Positions 1-8,757 of a stretch of 58,464 nt of DNA are shown piece by piece. The notes below the pieces were generated by a model that was given only the letters and a program-made list of their open reading frames with translations, made no database searches and was not told the DNA's origin. The DNA is taken from assembly GCA_902783575.1 (NCBI GenBank), contig CACZRP010000036.1, positions 1 to 58,464 of the forward strand. Reading direction: 5' to 3'. Position numbers and translations under genes: made by a program. The number at the start of each line of letters is the position of its first letter. The stretch's first letter is position 1. The DNA comes from an uncultured Eubacteriales bacterium. GTDB taxonomy: Bacteria; Bacillota; Clostridia; Lachnospirales; Bianqueaceae.

Positions 1-160
1 ATGCACCGGATTAACCGTGTGTCTTCTCATTAAGGTGGAATTTTCATCATCTGACCCCGAAATTTTTTCCTTTTCGCAATTACCTAAATCTTCTGAATTA
101 GTTTACACGAAAAACGGATAAAGATCAAGGGCTCCGAAAGCCGGCAGGGAAAGGGCCGGA

Positions 161-898
161 TCAGCTGAGCCGGATCAGAACGGCGGCTTCGCCTTCGGGC
201 TTGGTCAGAGCCAGCTCTGTCACATTTTCCAGCTTGCGGAGACGGGCAGTCAGGGTCTCGCCCTCGTAGCAGGGCTTCCGGTAAGCAATATCTACATCGG
301 TCCAGGAGGCGCTGTCCAGATCCTTGCTGGAAAAGAGCCCGGCAATGGCCCAGAGATAGGCAACGTTGTTCATATGGCCGCCCAGATCGATATCGGTGCT
401 GCGGACTGTATAGCTGCCGATCACCGAAGCCTCGGAGAAGTCCGGAGAGATGCGGGGGGTAGGATCGGAGAGGGGAAGAATTTCATTTTTCAGGTTTTCG
501 GTGATTTCGTCCTGGGCGGGATAGAAGTCGCTGATCCTTTCCAGCTGGCCGGTGGCCAGGTTGGTGGCGACGAAATCGGTTTTTCCTTCCACCAGAATCT
601 CACCCTCGGTGAAGAGGCGGTAGTAACGGGCCGCCCGGGGACCGCGGCCGGGGCCCATGAAGGTTTCCGCCTGGACAAGCTCGGTCATGGAGGGCTTGCG
701 GTAGAAGTGGGCTCTGGTCCGTCCGGTGACCCAGAAAATATGCTTTTCCCGGATCAGCTTGGTGCCGATGCCCAGGGATTCCGCGTGCTCGGTGGCCAGA
801 TCCAGGAAAACTCCGAAGGTCTGAGGAATTCCCAGGTGGGAGGTGTGGTCGCAGTGGGTCATATTGATATAGAGTTCTTTGTGGAAATTCGTCTGCAT
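161..898 (-). CDS. acyl-ACP thioesterase (FatA/FatB-like)
   Basis: A 245-residue protein of the double hot-dog acyl-ACP thioesterase family, which releases free fatty acids from acyl carrier protein in the cytosol. The second hot-dog half carries the DIDLGGHMNNVAYL stretch at residues 169-182, the Asp/His/Asn region typical of this family; the first half (about residues 5-130) has the matching fold pattern, including FYRKP. The length is normal for bacterial members. The ATG is preceded by GAAAGG and lies only 4 nt after the stop of the upstream PHP phosphatase, so the two are probably co-transcribed. The family call rests on motifs; the chain-length preference cannot be read from the sequence. 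Confidence 0.88.
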   Translation of the reverse strand: MQTNFHKELYINMTHCDHTSHLGIPQTFGVFLDLATEHAESLGIGTKLIREKHIFWVTGRTRAHFYRKPSMTELVQAETFMGPGRGPRAARYYRLFTEGEILVEGKTDFVATNLATGQLERISDFYPAQDEITENLKNEILPLSDPTPRISPDFSEASVIGSYTVRSTDIDLGGHMNNVAYLWAIAGLFSSKDLDSASWTDVDIAYRKPCYEGETLTARLRKLENVTELALTKPEGEAAVLIRLS

Positions 899-902
899 GA
901 TC

Positions 903-1733
903 TTAACCTTTCAAATATTTCAAAGGGTCCCTGAGGGCAACTTCATCCTGGATCTTCAGGCCAAAACGGCCGGCAAAGGCTTCTCCTGCCCGGATCAGGT
1001 CAGGATTTCCTACCGCCTCGGCGGCGTGGGCATCGCAGCCCATGACCACCGCGTTGCCGGTTTCGGCGACGATTTCCCAGAACAGGGGGTTGGGATAATG
1101 GCGGCCGGTGGTGAGGCCCAGAAGGTTGATTTCCAGCGGCGTGCCGGTGGCTTTGGCGGCCTCGGCCAGCTGACGCATGTGCTTCCGGTAGATTTCCCTG
1201 GAACCGGTATAGTTGATCAGATCCGGGTGGGCAATATAGCTGAAGCAGCCGGTTTCCAGTCCGCCCAGAACATTTTCCACATAGCCGGCGAGGAAGGCTT
1301 CATCATCGGTATTCTGTCCGGAGTAGAGACGCTTTCCGCCTGCACCGTCATATTCGTTGCCGATGAAGTGCTGTCCCAGAATGAGATACTCAAGACCAGC
1401 CCTGCGGCCGGAGGGGAGGGTGACCTCCTGCTCCTTCATGAAGGCCAGGGTCTCTTTAAAATGTCTGGGATAGTATTCCATCTCAAAACCAATTCGGATT
1501 TCCAGGGAATCTTTGAATTCGTCTCTCAGAGCGCCCAAAGTGCGGTAGTATCCGGCGGTCTGCTCCGGAAACATCCGGAAACTTGAATAATAGCCCTCAG
1601 GAAAGATATAGGGAGAATGATCGGCAAAGCCGAGAGTCCCGAGACCATTCCTGAGGGCTGTTTCTATGTATTCTCTTTCTGTGCCGCTGGCATGATGGCA
1701 GCGGTAGGTGTGAGTATGGTAATTGTGCTTCAT
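903..1733 (-). CDS. PHP-domain histidinol-phosphatase (HisJ family)
   Basis: A 276-residue PHP-fold phosphoesterase. Metal ligands are visible at the N-terminus (HTH at residues 6-8, then CHH) and in GFADHSP and GFEMEYY, with a further AHPDL site and a closing GCDAHA motif. HisJ enzymes dephosphorylate L-histidinol phosphate, but no other his gene lies nearby, so the substrate is only inferred from the family. The start was placed at position 1733 and not at the further upstream ATG (1769) because GAGG lies 8 nt before it and PHP proteins usually begin close to the HxH motif. It is followed within 4 nt by the thioesterase gene. Confidence 0.87.
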   Translation of the reverse strand: MKHNYHTHTYRCHHASGTEREYIETALRNGLGTLGFADHSPYIFPEGYYSSFRMFPEQTAGYYRTLGALRDEFKDSLEIRIGFEMEYYPRHFKETLAFMKEQEVTLPSGRRAGLEYLILGQHFIGNEYDGAGGKRLYSGQNTDDEAFLAGYVENVLGGLETGCFSYIAHPDLINYTGSREIYRKHMRQLAEAAKATGTPLEINLLGLTTGRHYPNPLFWEIVAETGNAVVMGCDAHAAEAVGNPDLIRAGEAFAGRFGLKIQDEVALRDPLKYLKG

Positions 1734-1798
1734 TGAAATGACCTCTTCAGAAAAAACTTCAAAGGTCATTATATCACGGGAAAAAGCGCTTGTTAAGA

Positions 1799-2590
1799 TT
1801 AAAATGAGGACAATTCTTCGAGTTTCTCTTTCGCCCAGGAGACGTAGAAGGTTTTTCCGCCATGCTCCGTCAGGTAGCTGAGGTGTTCCTTTGCTTTGGC
1901 GCTGTCATGACGCCGCAGGGCGTCCAAAGCCAGCACCTGGGTGATTTCCAGCCGCCGGATATTGTACTGGGCCTTGGAGAATGCGGTTTTCAGATAATCC
2001 TCCTCCACGGACTGAAGGTTCAGGGCGTTCAGATGCTGCTGGTAAAGGGCCAGGGTTTCGCCCAGGTTGGAGGAAAGGGCGGGATTGGAGGTGCGGACCT
2101 TCTCCACCACGGCTCTCAGGCGCTCCAGCTGATGACGGGCCTCGGCCTTGTCTCCCTTGGCGAGGTAATAGCAGGCCAGACGGGAAGCGGAGAGACCCAG
2201 CAGGGATACCTCCTCGGGAAGCTGCTTTTCCATGGCGGCAATGGCATCATCAAAACGGCCCGCTGCCCAGTAGCCGTCAGCCAGGTAGCTAAGTACTGCG
2301 GTGCGGTCTCCCTTGACATGGTCGGGCACGGATTCGTAGTAATGAAGGAATTTCTCGGGATCCAGCTCCATGTGAAGATAGCCCAGATACCGGGTGTTTT
2401 CCATGGAGGAGAGTACGTTGGCTGCCAGACGGGACGCGAAATAACCGATGCCGCCCATGAGAATGGATGCCACAATGGGAATATAAACCGGACCGGATGC
2501 GCCCCGGATCCAGACCAGAACAATAATCACCGCTGTCAGCGCAAGAACCAGACCGGCTGCGATTTTGCTGCGGGTAAATGCGTAAGTCAA
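1799..2590 (-). CDS. membrane-anchored TPR-like protein
   Basis: A 263-residue protein with two predicted membrane segments near the N-terminus (about residues 10-28 and 34-52), then a soluble helical region. That region contains TPR-like helix pairs such as AVLSYLADGYWAAGRFDDAI, ASRLACYYLAKGDKAEA and an Arg/Leu-rich helical tail. I do not recognise a named family. The layout suggests a membrane-anchored scaffold or assembly factor facing the cytosol, but its function is unknown. The gene lies just upstream of the PHP phosphatase on the same strand with about 65 nt between them, and has an AGGAGGC ribosome binding site before the ATG. Confidence 0.7.
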   Translation of the reverse strand: MTYAFTRSKIAAGLVLALTAVIIVLVWIRGASGPVYIPIVASILMGGIGYFASRLAANVLSSMENTRYLGYLHMELDPEKFLHYYESVPDHVKGDRTAVLSYLADGYWAAGRFDDAIAAMEKQLPEEVSLLGLSASRLACYYLAKGDKAEARHQLERLRAVVEKVRTSNPALSSNLGETLALYQQHLNALNLQSVEEDYLKTAFSKAQYNIRRLEITQVLALDALRRHDSAKAKEHLSYLTEHGGKTFYVSWAKEKLEELSSF

Positions 2591-2765
2591 AGCAGATGCC
2601 TCCTTTGTTTCATGAGATGATTATAAAGCCCGCCGGCAGATCTTTCAAGAAGACGGGAATATTTGGAAGCTGTTTTTAACTACAGGACAAAAAGAGAGGA
2701 TAAAAATCTGGATTATTCGTTCTGGAAAACATGGATTTTTGGTTTTCTTTTGGTTATCATTGTAC

Positions 2766-2771
2766 TATAAT
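2766..2771 (+). promoter_or_regulatory. candidate -10 box for the metallo-hydrolase/CdaR operon
   Basis: A consensus TATAAT lies in AT-rich sequence about 70 nt before the ATG at 2844. No good -35 hexamer is visible at 16-18 nt, so the site is tentative. Confidence 0.35.
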
Positions 2772-2843
2772 TCAATCAGGCACCGGAGAGAGTGCTGATT
2801 TTTGTTCAAATTGTCAAAAAGAACCGGATGAGAGGAGAGTTCG

Positions 2844-3677
2844 ATGGTTCGCATCACAGCCCTGATGGATGATCATGCCGGAGAGCATCTGGCACTGGTA
2901 TCAGAACATGGTCTTTCTTTTTACATAGAATACGGAGATAATCACTATCTGTTTGACTGCGGCGCCACAGGCATGCCGATCCAAAACGCCCGCCGGCTGG
3001 GCGTCGATCTTCACAATCTGGCAGCGGTGATTCTCAGCCACAGTCACTATGATCACGCTTCCGGATACAGAGAACTGACAGAGCAGGGACTCGCAAGTCC
3101 GGTGCTGTATACCGGCCCCCATTTCTTCGAGAAGAAATATGCCCGGGACGGCATCCGCTTTACGGATCTGTCCGCCGGCTTCGACCGGCAGTTTCTCGAG
3201 GAGCATGGAATCTGGCACCGGGAGGTGGAAGGCCTTCGGGAGATCGCTCCCGGCATGTGGCTGCTGAACGGATTCCCCAGAACCCGTGCATTTGAAACTA
3301 TTCCCGAACGGTTTGTCCGTGAAACGGAAGAGGGGTTTGTTCAGGATGATTTCCCGGATGAGGTCTGCCTGGCGCTGAAGGTGAAGGGCGGACTGGTGGT
3401 GCTGGTGGGATGCTCTCATCCCGGCATTCTGAATATGCTGGATGTTGTGAAGGAACAGCTGAAGATGCCCATCGTGGGAGTTTTCGGCGGCACCCATCTG
3501 ATGGAAGCGGATGAAGACAGAATCAGAATTACCCTGGAAAAGCTGAAGGAGATGGGCGTAGAGAATATCGGCCTGAGTCACTGCTCCGGCGATCCCGCCC
3601 TGGAAGCTATCCGCAGGGATCCTTCCATGAAAGGCTGTCACCTGGGCACCGGGGATACCGTTTACTTTGAAGAATAA
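2844..3677 (+). CDS. MBL-fold metallo-hydrolase (COG1237 type)
   Basis: A 277-residue metallo-beta-lactamase-fold protein. The metal-binding signature SHSHYDHASG appears near residue 62, followed by GCSHPGILNML and GGTHLM, and GLSHCSGDPAL near the C-terminus. This pattern is typical of COG1237 proteins, whose best known relatives are archaeal dihydropterin beta-ribofuranosyl-aminobenzene 5'-phosphate synthases; in bacteria the substrate is mostly unknown. GAGAGGAGAG precedes the ATG. A CdaR-type regulator gene follows after 14 nt, so the two are probably one transcript. Confidence 0.82.
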   Translation: MVRITALMDDHAGEHLALVSEHGLSFYIEYGDNHYLFDCGATGMPIQNARRLGVDLHNLAAVILSHSHYDHASGYRELTEQGLASPVLYTGPHFFEKKYARDGIRFTDLSAGFDRQFLEEHGIWHREVEGLREIAPGMWLLNGFPRTRAFETIPERFVRETEEGFVQDDFPDEVCLALKVKGGLVVLVGCSHPGILNMLDVVKEQLKMPIVGVFGGTHLMEADEDRIRITLEKLKEMGVENIGLSHCSGDPALEAIRRDPSMKGCHLGTGDTVYFEE

Positions 3678-3691
3678 GCGGGGAATCGGCT

Positions 3692-4807
3692 ATGCTTTTA
3701 GATGAACTTGCACCGGAACTGGTGGAGCTCACCTCATCCCTGGTTCGCGGACGAACCATCAATATTATGAACACCAACGGGATTATCATCGCTTCCAGCG
3801 ATCCGTCCCGTATCGGCTCCTATCACCACGGCGCTAAGGAAGCCGTGCTGAAGGGAAAGACCGTCAATATATACCGCAATCAGCTGGATTATTATCACGG
3901 GGCCAAGGAAGGCTGTAATATGCCGATCCGTATCGGTGGTGAGATCATCGGCGTTATAGGCATCTATGGCGATCCGGATGAGATTCAGGATATGGCCCAT
4001 CTGCTGGAGGTGTATGCCAGCAAATATTATCAGCTGGAGGCGGTGCTGAGGCCCGTCAGTTCGGAGGGCGCCATGCGGAGCATGGTGCTGGCGAATCTCT
4101 TTGCTCCGACGGAGGATACCGTTTCCAATGCCCGCACCCTGATGGACCGGCTGCAGATTTCGCTGGAATATCCGGTATATGTGACTTTGATCACGGCCAG
4201 TGAACCTCTGAACCTGGAGGAGCAGACCAACAGGCTCCTGAAGGAACTGGAAGCCTGCGGTTATCCCGACAGAAGGCACGATATCTGGGGCATTCTGAAC
4301 AAGCGGATGGTGCTTTTGTCCAGTACGAAACCGGACAGATCTCCCCAGGATCTGAGGGTCCTGACAGAGAAGGGTTACCGGGTTTCGGTGGGCAGAGCCT
4401 GCGCGACCCTCTGGGAAATCCGGGCGGCTTATCAGCAGGCAGCCATGCTGGACCTGGGAGGAGAAGAGGCCTGGCAGGATATGAATGAGCCGCTGACCCG
4501 CCTGCAGTATCTGATGTATCATTCCGGTCATGAAAGCGTTGAGCTGCTGGACGGGTTGGTTAAGAAATTTACGGAGGCCTTTTCGGCGGAGGAACAGAAG
4601 GTGATGCTCCAGAGCGCCAGGGCTTATTATGACAGCGACAGAAGCATTCAGAATGCTTCTTCTAAGCTGTTTGTTCATAAGAATACCCTTCAGTACCGCA
4701 TTAAACGGCTCATCCGTGTGCTGGAGGCGGAGGAGTATCCCACCTTCTGGCAGGAATATCTGATCCGGCTTCTGATACTCCGGTTCCATACGAATTCCAA
4801 GCTGTAA
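3692..4807 (+). CDS. CdaR/SdaR-type sugar-diacid regulator
   Basis: A 371-residue transcription factor. Residues 1-130 form the putative sugar-diacid recognition domain (NTNGIIIASSDPSRIGSYHHGA, then MPIRIGGEIIGVIGIYG). The C-terminal 60 residues form a PucR-type helix-turn-helix (SSKLFVHKNTLQYRIKRL). In enteric bacteria CdaR activates glucarate, galactarate and glycerate genes. Here it directly precedes a GntP permease and a glycerate 2-kinase, so it very likely senses glycerate or a sugar acid and controls these two genes. Confidence 0.9.
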   Translation: MLLDELAPELVELTSSLVRGRTINIMNTNGIIIASSDPSRIGSYHHGAKEAVLKGKTVNIYRNQLDYYHGAKEGCNMPIRIGGEIIGVIGIYGDPDEIQDMAHLLEVYASKYYQLEAVLRPVSSEGAMRSMVLANLFAPTEDTVSNARTLMDRLQISLEYPVYVTLITASEPLNLEEQTNRLLKELEACGYPDRRHDIWGILNKRMVLLSSTKPDRSPQDLRVLTEKGYRVSVGRACATLWEIRAAYQQAAMLDLGGEEAWQDMNEPLTRLQYLMYHSGHESVELLDGLVKKFTEAFSAEEQKVMLQSARAYYDSDRSIQNASSKLFVHKNTLQYRIKRLIRVLEAEEYPTFWQEYLIRLLILRFHTNSKL

Positions 4808-4855
4808 AGCTTAGAATATATTATCAGCAGAGGAAACTAAAAGGAGGTTTCTGCT

Positions 4856-6148
4856 ATGACATTCTTGTTATTTGCTACGATCATCCTTGCTGTAGTGCTG
4901 ATGGTCCTGGCTATTTCCAAGCTGAAGATGCATCCCTTCATCGTGATGATCGTGATTGCTCTTCTTGTTGGTCTGTTCTGGGGCGTTGTGGATCCGGAAT
5001 CGGGTCTGAATCCCACAGGCGTAGTCAATCAGGTTAAGAGTGGATTCGGTTCTATTATGACCAGTATCGGTATCGTTATTCTTTGCGGTACGATCATCGG
5101 TACGATCCTGGAGAAAACCGGCGCTGCCCTGACCATGGCCAATGCCATCCTGAAGGTTGTCGGCCAGAAAAACAGTGTGGTTGCCATGGGCGCCATGGGT
5201 TATGTCACCGGTATCCCGGTATTCTGTGATTCCGGTTTCGTCGTGTTTTCTCCCATCAGCCGCGCTCTGGCTGAGCAGTCCAATGTGTCTCTGGCTGTGA
5301 TGGGTACCGCTCTTTCCGGCGGTCTGTACGCGACCCACTGCCTGGTACCGCCGACTCCCGGCCCCATTGCCATGGCTGGTACCCTGGGCGCAGATCTTGG
5401 TCTGACCATTCTGGTAGGTCTGATTGTTTCTATTCCTGCGACCATCGTGGCGATCATCTACGCCAAGAAGGTGGCTTCCAAGGTTCAGATCCCGGCTAAC
5501 TCCGAGTATACGCTGGAAGAGCTGCAGAAGAAATACGGCAAACTGCCCGGAACCCTGCAGAGCTTTGCTCCCATCCTGCTGCCCATCATTCTGATCGGTC
5601 TTGCTTCTGTCACCGACTTCCCCTCCAAGCCCTTTGGTGAAGGCGTGATTTATCAGATCATCATGTTCATTGGTAACCCCGTCGTCGCTCTGATGCTCGG
5701 CGTGTTCCTGTCCATCAGCCTGATCCCCAAAGAGGAGAAGAAGAATACTCTGAAGTGGGTTACCCAGGGTGTCACCGATTCCGCCGGAATCCTGGCCATC
5801 ACCTGTGCAGGTTCCTCCTTCGGCGCCATTCTGAAATGCATGCCCATCGCTGACTCTGTCGGCGGTCTGGTCAGCACCGGTCTCGGCGTTCTGATTCCTT
5901 TCATCATTGCCATGATCCTGAAGCTGGCCATGGGCGCTTCCACTGTGGCTATGATCACCACCGCCAGCATGATGGCTCCTCTGATGGAGACCATGGGCTT
6001 CACTTCTCCGCTGGCCAAGGTTATCGTGGTTCTTGCTATCGGCGCAGGCTCCATGGTGGCATCCCACGCTAACGACTCCTATTTCTGGGTCGTTTCTCAG
6101 TTCTCCGATATGAAGACAGAAGAAGCGTACAAATGCCAGGCCGTATGA
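4856..6148 (+). CDS. GntP-family gluconate/glycerate permease, last helix out of frame
   Basis: A 430-residue polytopic permease of the GntP family (proton-coupled uptake of gluconate or glycerate). It has the family landmarks GIPVFCDSGFVV, the LVPPTPGP loop and a conserved SHANDSYFWVVSQF near the C-terminus. The AGGAGG ribosome binding site sits in the loop of a small hairpin. The frame stops at TGA (6146-6148), just after EAYKCQAV, before the final transmembrane helix expected in this family. That helix is encoded immediately afterwards in the -1 frame (6145-6207). Context with CdaR and glycerate kinase points to glycerate or a related acid as substrate. Confidence 0.9.
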   Translation: MTFLLFATIILAVVLMVLAISKLKMHPFIVMIVIALLVGLFWGVVDPESGLNPTGVVNQVKSGFGSIMTSIGIVILCGTIIGTILEKTGAALTMANAILKVVGQKNSVVAMGAMGYVTGIPVFCDSGFVVFSPISRALAEQSNVSLAVMGTALSGGLYATHCLVPPTPGPIAMAGTLGADLGLTILVGLIVSIPATIVAIIYAKKVASKVQIPANSEYTLEELQKKYGKLPGTLQSFAPILLPIILIGLASVTDFPSKPFGEGVIYQIIMFIGNPVVALMLGVFLSISLIPKEEKKNTLKWVTQGVTDSAGILAITCAGSSFGAILKCMPIADSVGGLVSTGLGVLIPFIIAMILKLAMGASTVAMITTASMMAPLMETMGFTSPLAKVIVVLAIGAGSMVASHANDSYFWVVSQFSDMKTEEAYKCQAV

Positions 6149-6207
6149 CGGCTGTCATGGGTATCAGCGTTATCATTGTTCTGTTTATCGTATCCCTTTT
6201 CCTGTAA
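6145..6207 (+). pseudogene. detached C-terminal helix of the GntP permease (-1 frame)
   Basis: Twenty codons starting with an ATG that overlaps the permease stop (ATGA) encode MTAVMGISVIIVLFIVSLFL, a hydrophobic helix. It aligns without gaps to the usual C-terminus of GntP proteins as I recall it (YKLQTLGTLVLGITG...LSLFL). Either one base was lost here (a real frameshift or a read error), or the helix is made separately by re-initiation at the overlapping start. No classic slippery heptamer is visible at the junction. Confidence 0.75.
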
Positions 6208-6226
6208 TTCAAATGAGGGCGGCTGC

Positions 6227-7552
6227 ATGAGTTTAAGAGAACATGCGAATATCATTATCCGGGAAGCGCTTTTACAGGCGCTCCCGGATTCTGCCGTTAA
6301 ATCGGCACTTTCCAAAGCAGATTTTGGTCCCGGCAAGCTGGTGCTGGTGGCTGCAGGTAAGGCGGCATGGCAGATGGCAAGCGCAGCATACGCTGCGCTG
6401 GAAGAAGCTGGCGCTTCTTCCGGTAAATCTGATTCGGCTGACGCTGCGCTGGAAGCGCCGGACAGCCTGAATGGTCCGGTTCACAAAATCGATCATGGTG
6501 TGGTGGTGACCAAGTATGATCACAGCCAGGGCCCCATCGGCAATCTGCAGATCTTTGAAGCAGGCCATCCGGTTCCCGACGAAAACTCCTTTAAGGCTAC
6601 CCAGGCAGCTATTGATGCGGTGGAGGGCCTGACGGCTGAGGATACGGTGCTCTTCCTCCTTTCCGGCGGCGGCTCCGCTCTGTTTGAGAAGCCCCTGATC
6701 CCCGGCGAGGATCTGACCCGCCTGACCCAGGAGCTTCTGGCCAGCGGCGCGGATATTGTGGAGATGAATACCATCCGCAAACGCTTTTCCGCGGTCAAGG
6801 GCGGACGCTTCGCGGAGCTTTGCGCTCCCGCTAAGGTTTTCGTCATTGTGCTGTCGGATATTCTGGGAGATCCGCTGGATATGATCGCCTCCGGTCCTGC
6901 CTATCCGGATTCCACCACGGCGAAGGATGCCCGGGAAATCGTGAACAAGTATCATCTGACCATGACCGATCAGATGAACGCCCTGCTGCAGGTGGAGACT
7001 CCCAAGGACCTCTCCAACGTGGAAACCCACATCACCGGCAGCGTGCGGCAGCTGTGCCGCACTGCCAAAGAGAAAGCCAAAGAGCTGGGCTATGAAACCC
7101 TGGTGCTGACGGATCAGCTGACCTGCGCCGCCAGAGACGCCGGCGTATTCCTTTCCAACATCGCCCGCTACTACGGCGGCGAGAACGGCGCCGCAAACGG
7201 CAAACCCATGGCCATTATTCTTGGCGGTGAAACCATTGTCCGGCTGACCGGCCACGGCAAGGGCGGACGCAATCAGGAGCTGGCGCTGGCAGCCTGTGAA
7301 GGCATTGCCGGCATGAATGCCTGCGTGTTCTCCGTGGGCTCCGACGGTACCGATGGTCCTACGGATGCGGCCGGCGGTATTGTAGACGGCGACACCCTGG
7401 CAGCCTTAAAGGCGAAGGGCATCTCCGTTTCTGCTGTGCTTCAGGATAATGATGCCTACAATGCCCTGAAGGAAGTGGATGGTCTCATTATGACCGGTCC
7501 CACCGGCACCAATGTCAATGACCTGACGGTGCTGCTTCTGGGAGGCAAATAA
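6227..7552 (+). CDS. glycerate 2-kinase (MOFRL family)
   Basis: A 441-residue kinase of the GckA/TtuD-like MOFRL family, which makes 2-phosphoglycerate from D-glycerate and ATP. Visible signatures are VLVAAGKAAWQMA near the N-terminus, LFLLSGGGSALFE, NTIRKRFSAVKGGR, SDILGDPLDMIASGPA, and the C-terminal MOFRL domain with GGETIVRLTGHGKGGRNQEL and SVGSDGTDGPTDAAGG. The start at 6227 was chosen over an upstream in-frame ATG because GAGGGC lies just before it. It follows CdaR and GntP and completes a glycerate uptake and activation cluster. An Ala/Ser/Asp-rich insertion near residues 60-85 is unusual but in frame. Confidence 0.92.
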   Translation: MSLREHANIIIREALLQALPDSAVKSALSKADFGPGKLVLVAAGKAAWQMASAAYAALEEAGASSGKSDSADAALEAPDSLNGPVHKIDHGVVVTKYDHSQGPIGNLQIFEAGHPVPDENSFKATQAAIDAVEGLTAEDTVLFLLSGGGSALFEKPLIPGEDLTRLTQELLASGADIVEMNTIRKRFSAVKGGRFAELCAPAKVFVIVLSDILGDPLDMIASGPAYPDSTTAKDAREIVNKYHLTMTDQMNALLQVETPKDLSNVETHITGSVRQLCRTAKEKAKELGYETLVLTDQLTCAARDAGVFLSNIARYYGGENGAANGKPMAIILGGETIVRLTGHGKGGRNQELALAACEGIAGMNACVFSVGSDGTDGPTDAAGGIVDGDTLAALKAKGISVSAVLQDNDAYNALKEVDGLIMTGPTGTNVNDLTVLLLGGK

Positions 7553-7580
7553 ACTTTCCGTCTGAAGAAGAATAAAAAAA

Positions 7581-7886
7581 CAGGCCCAAGGTAACAGGGG
7601 CGCTTTTGAAAGGGTTTTCAGCTATCTGATCCCTTACTGGAAGCAGCTTTTGCTTACCTTGGGCTGTATTGTTGTTTCCATCGAGCCCTTAACAAAATCC
7701 AGAACCAGTATATTGATTGCGCACCGGCTTTCGGCTATACTTTCAGCAGATGAGATTCTGGTGGTGCAGGACGGCAGGATCGTCGAAAGAGGACAGCACC
7801 GGGATCTTCTGAAAAACGGCGGCGTGTATACCCGCCTGTACGAAACGCAGTTTCAGATTTCCGGAGGTGAAGAAAATGAAGCTTAG
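7581..7886 (+). pseudogene. collapsed ABC exporter remnant (N-terminus joined to C-terminus)
   Basis: One open frame first reads GAFERVFSYLIPYWKQLLLTLG, typical of the first cytosolic helix and membrane span of an ABC exporter. After about 30 residues it passes directly into TSILIAHRLSAILSADEILV and RIVERGQHRDLL, the H-loop and C-terminus of the nucleotide-binding domain. The rest of the membrane domain, Walker A, signature and Walker B motifs are gone, which implies an in-frame deletion of roughly 500 codons. No ATG opens the frame. Its tail overlaps the start of the next gene by 11 nt, so the remnant may survive because it carries that gene's ribosome binding site. Confidence 0.8.
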
Positions 7887-8757
7887 TACCCAGACCCATG
7901 CCATGGTGGATTCCTTTGGCCCGGAGGAGGGCGTCAGAAAGCTGGCCGCGGCAGGTTATGACACATTGGACTGGTCTTTCTTCGAAATGGTGGACGGACA
8001 GGGCCCCTGGCTGAAGGAGGACTGGAAAGAAAAAGCCCAGAGTGTCCGTGATCTGGCGGATTCTCTGGGAGTGGAGATTCATCAGGCCCATGCGCCTTTT
8101 CCCTCGTCAAAGGGATCAGAGCCCTTTGACACGGAAGTGAGGCACAGGATTATCCGTTCCATGGAAGTGGCTTCCATTCTGGGAGTGAAAAACATTATTG
8201 TGCATCCGAAGCAGCATCTGACCTATCATACCCACGCCAAAGAACTCTTCGATATGAACGTGGCGTTTTACCGTTCTCTGATTCCGGAGTGCGAGAGGCT
8301 GAATATCCGGGTCTGTGCCGAGAATATGTGGCAGCGGGACAGTAAACGGAAATATATTGTGGACAGCGTCTGCTCCCAGGCCTGGGAGTTCAACGCGCTG
8401 CTGGATGAGGTGAACAGTCCCTGGATTGTGGGCTGTCTGGATCTGGGACATACGGCCCTGGTGGGCTCAGAGCCCCAGGACTTTATCCGGGCCATGGGAC
8501 CGAAGCGGCTGCAGGCACTGCATGTTCACGATGTGGATTATCTTTCCGACTGCCATACCATGCCCTTCATGGAAAGGCTGGACTGGGAAGAAATCTGCAG
8601 GGCGCTGGCCGAGATTCGGTATCAGGGTGATCTGACCTTTGAGGCCGATAACTTCCTCTTTAACCTGCCTAAGGAGCTGCAGGAGGACGGAGCCCGGCTG
8701 ATGGTAAAGGTGGGCCATTACCTCATCAGCCGCATCGAGCATTATTCTAACGCATAA
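7876..8757 (+). CDS. sugar phosphate isomerase/epimerase (xylose isomerase-like TIM barrel)
   Basis: A 293-residue TIM-barrel protein of the AP endonuclease 2/xylose-isomerase-like family. Metal-site elements are visible as NIIVHPKQH, VCAENMW (glutamate ligand), GCLDLGHTALVG, ALHVHDVD and LTFEADNF. Members isomerise or epimerise free sugars, keto acids such as hydroxypyruvate, or inositol derivatives; the substrate cannot be told here. The ATG at 7876 has GGAGGT 7 nt upstream, which decides against the GTG at 7867. The gene overlaps the ABC remnant at its 5' end and the convergent lipid kinase gene by 11 nt at its 3' end. Confidence 0.85.
   Translation: MKLSTQTHAMVDSFGPEEGVRKLAAAGYDTLDWSFFEMVDGQGPWLKEDWKEKAQSVRDLADSLGVEIHQAHAPFPSSKGSEPFDTEVRHRIIRSMEVASILGVKNIIVHPKQHLTYHTHAKELFDMNVAFYRSLIPECERLNIRVCAENMWQRDSKRKYIVDSVCSQAWEFNALLDEVNSPWIVGCLDLGHTALVGSEPQDFIRAMGPKRLQALHVHDVDYLSDCHTMPFMERLDWEEICRALAEIRYQGDLTFEADNFLFNLPKELQEDGARLMVKVGHYLISRIEHYSNA

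Noticed and set aside
1..160. Possible small ORF at the left edge
   Set aside because: Only 10 codons, without a ribosome binding site or recognisable sequence; no feature could be supported in this stretch.
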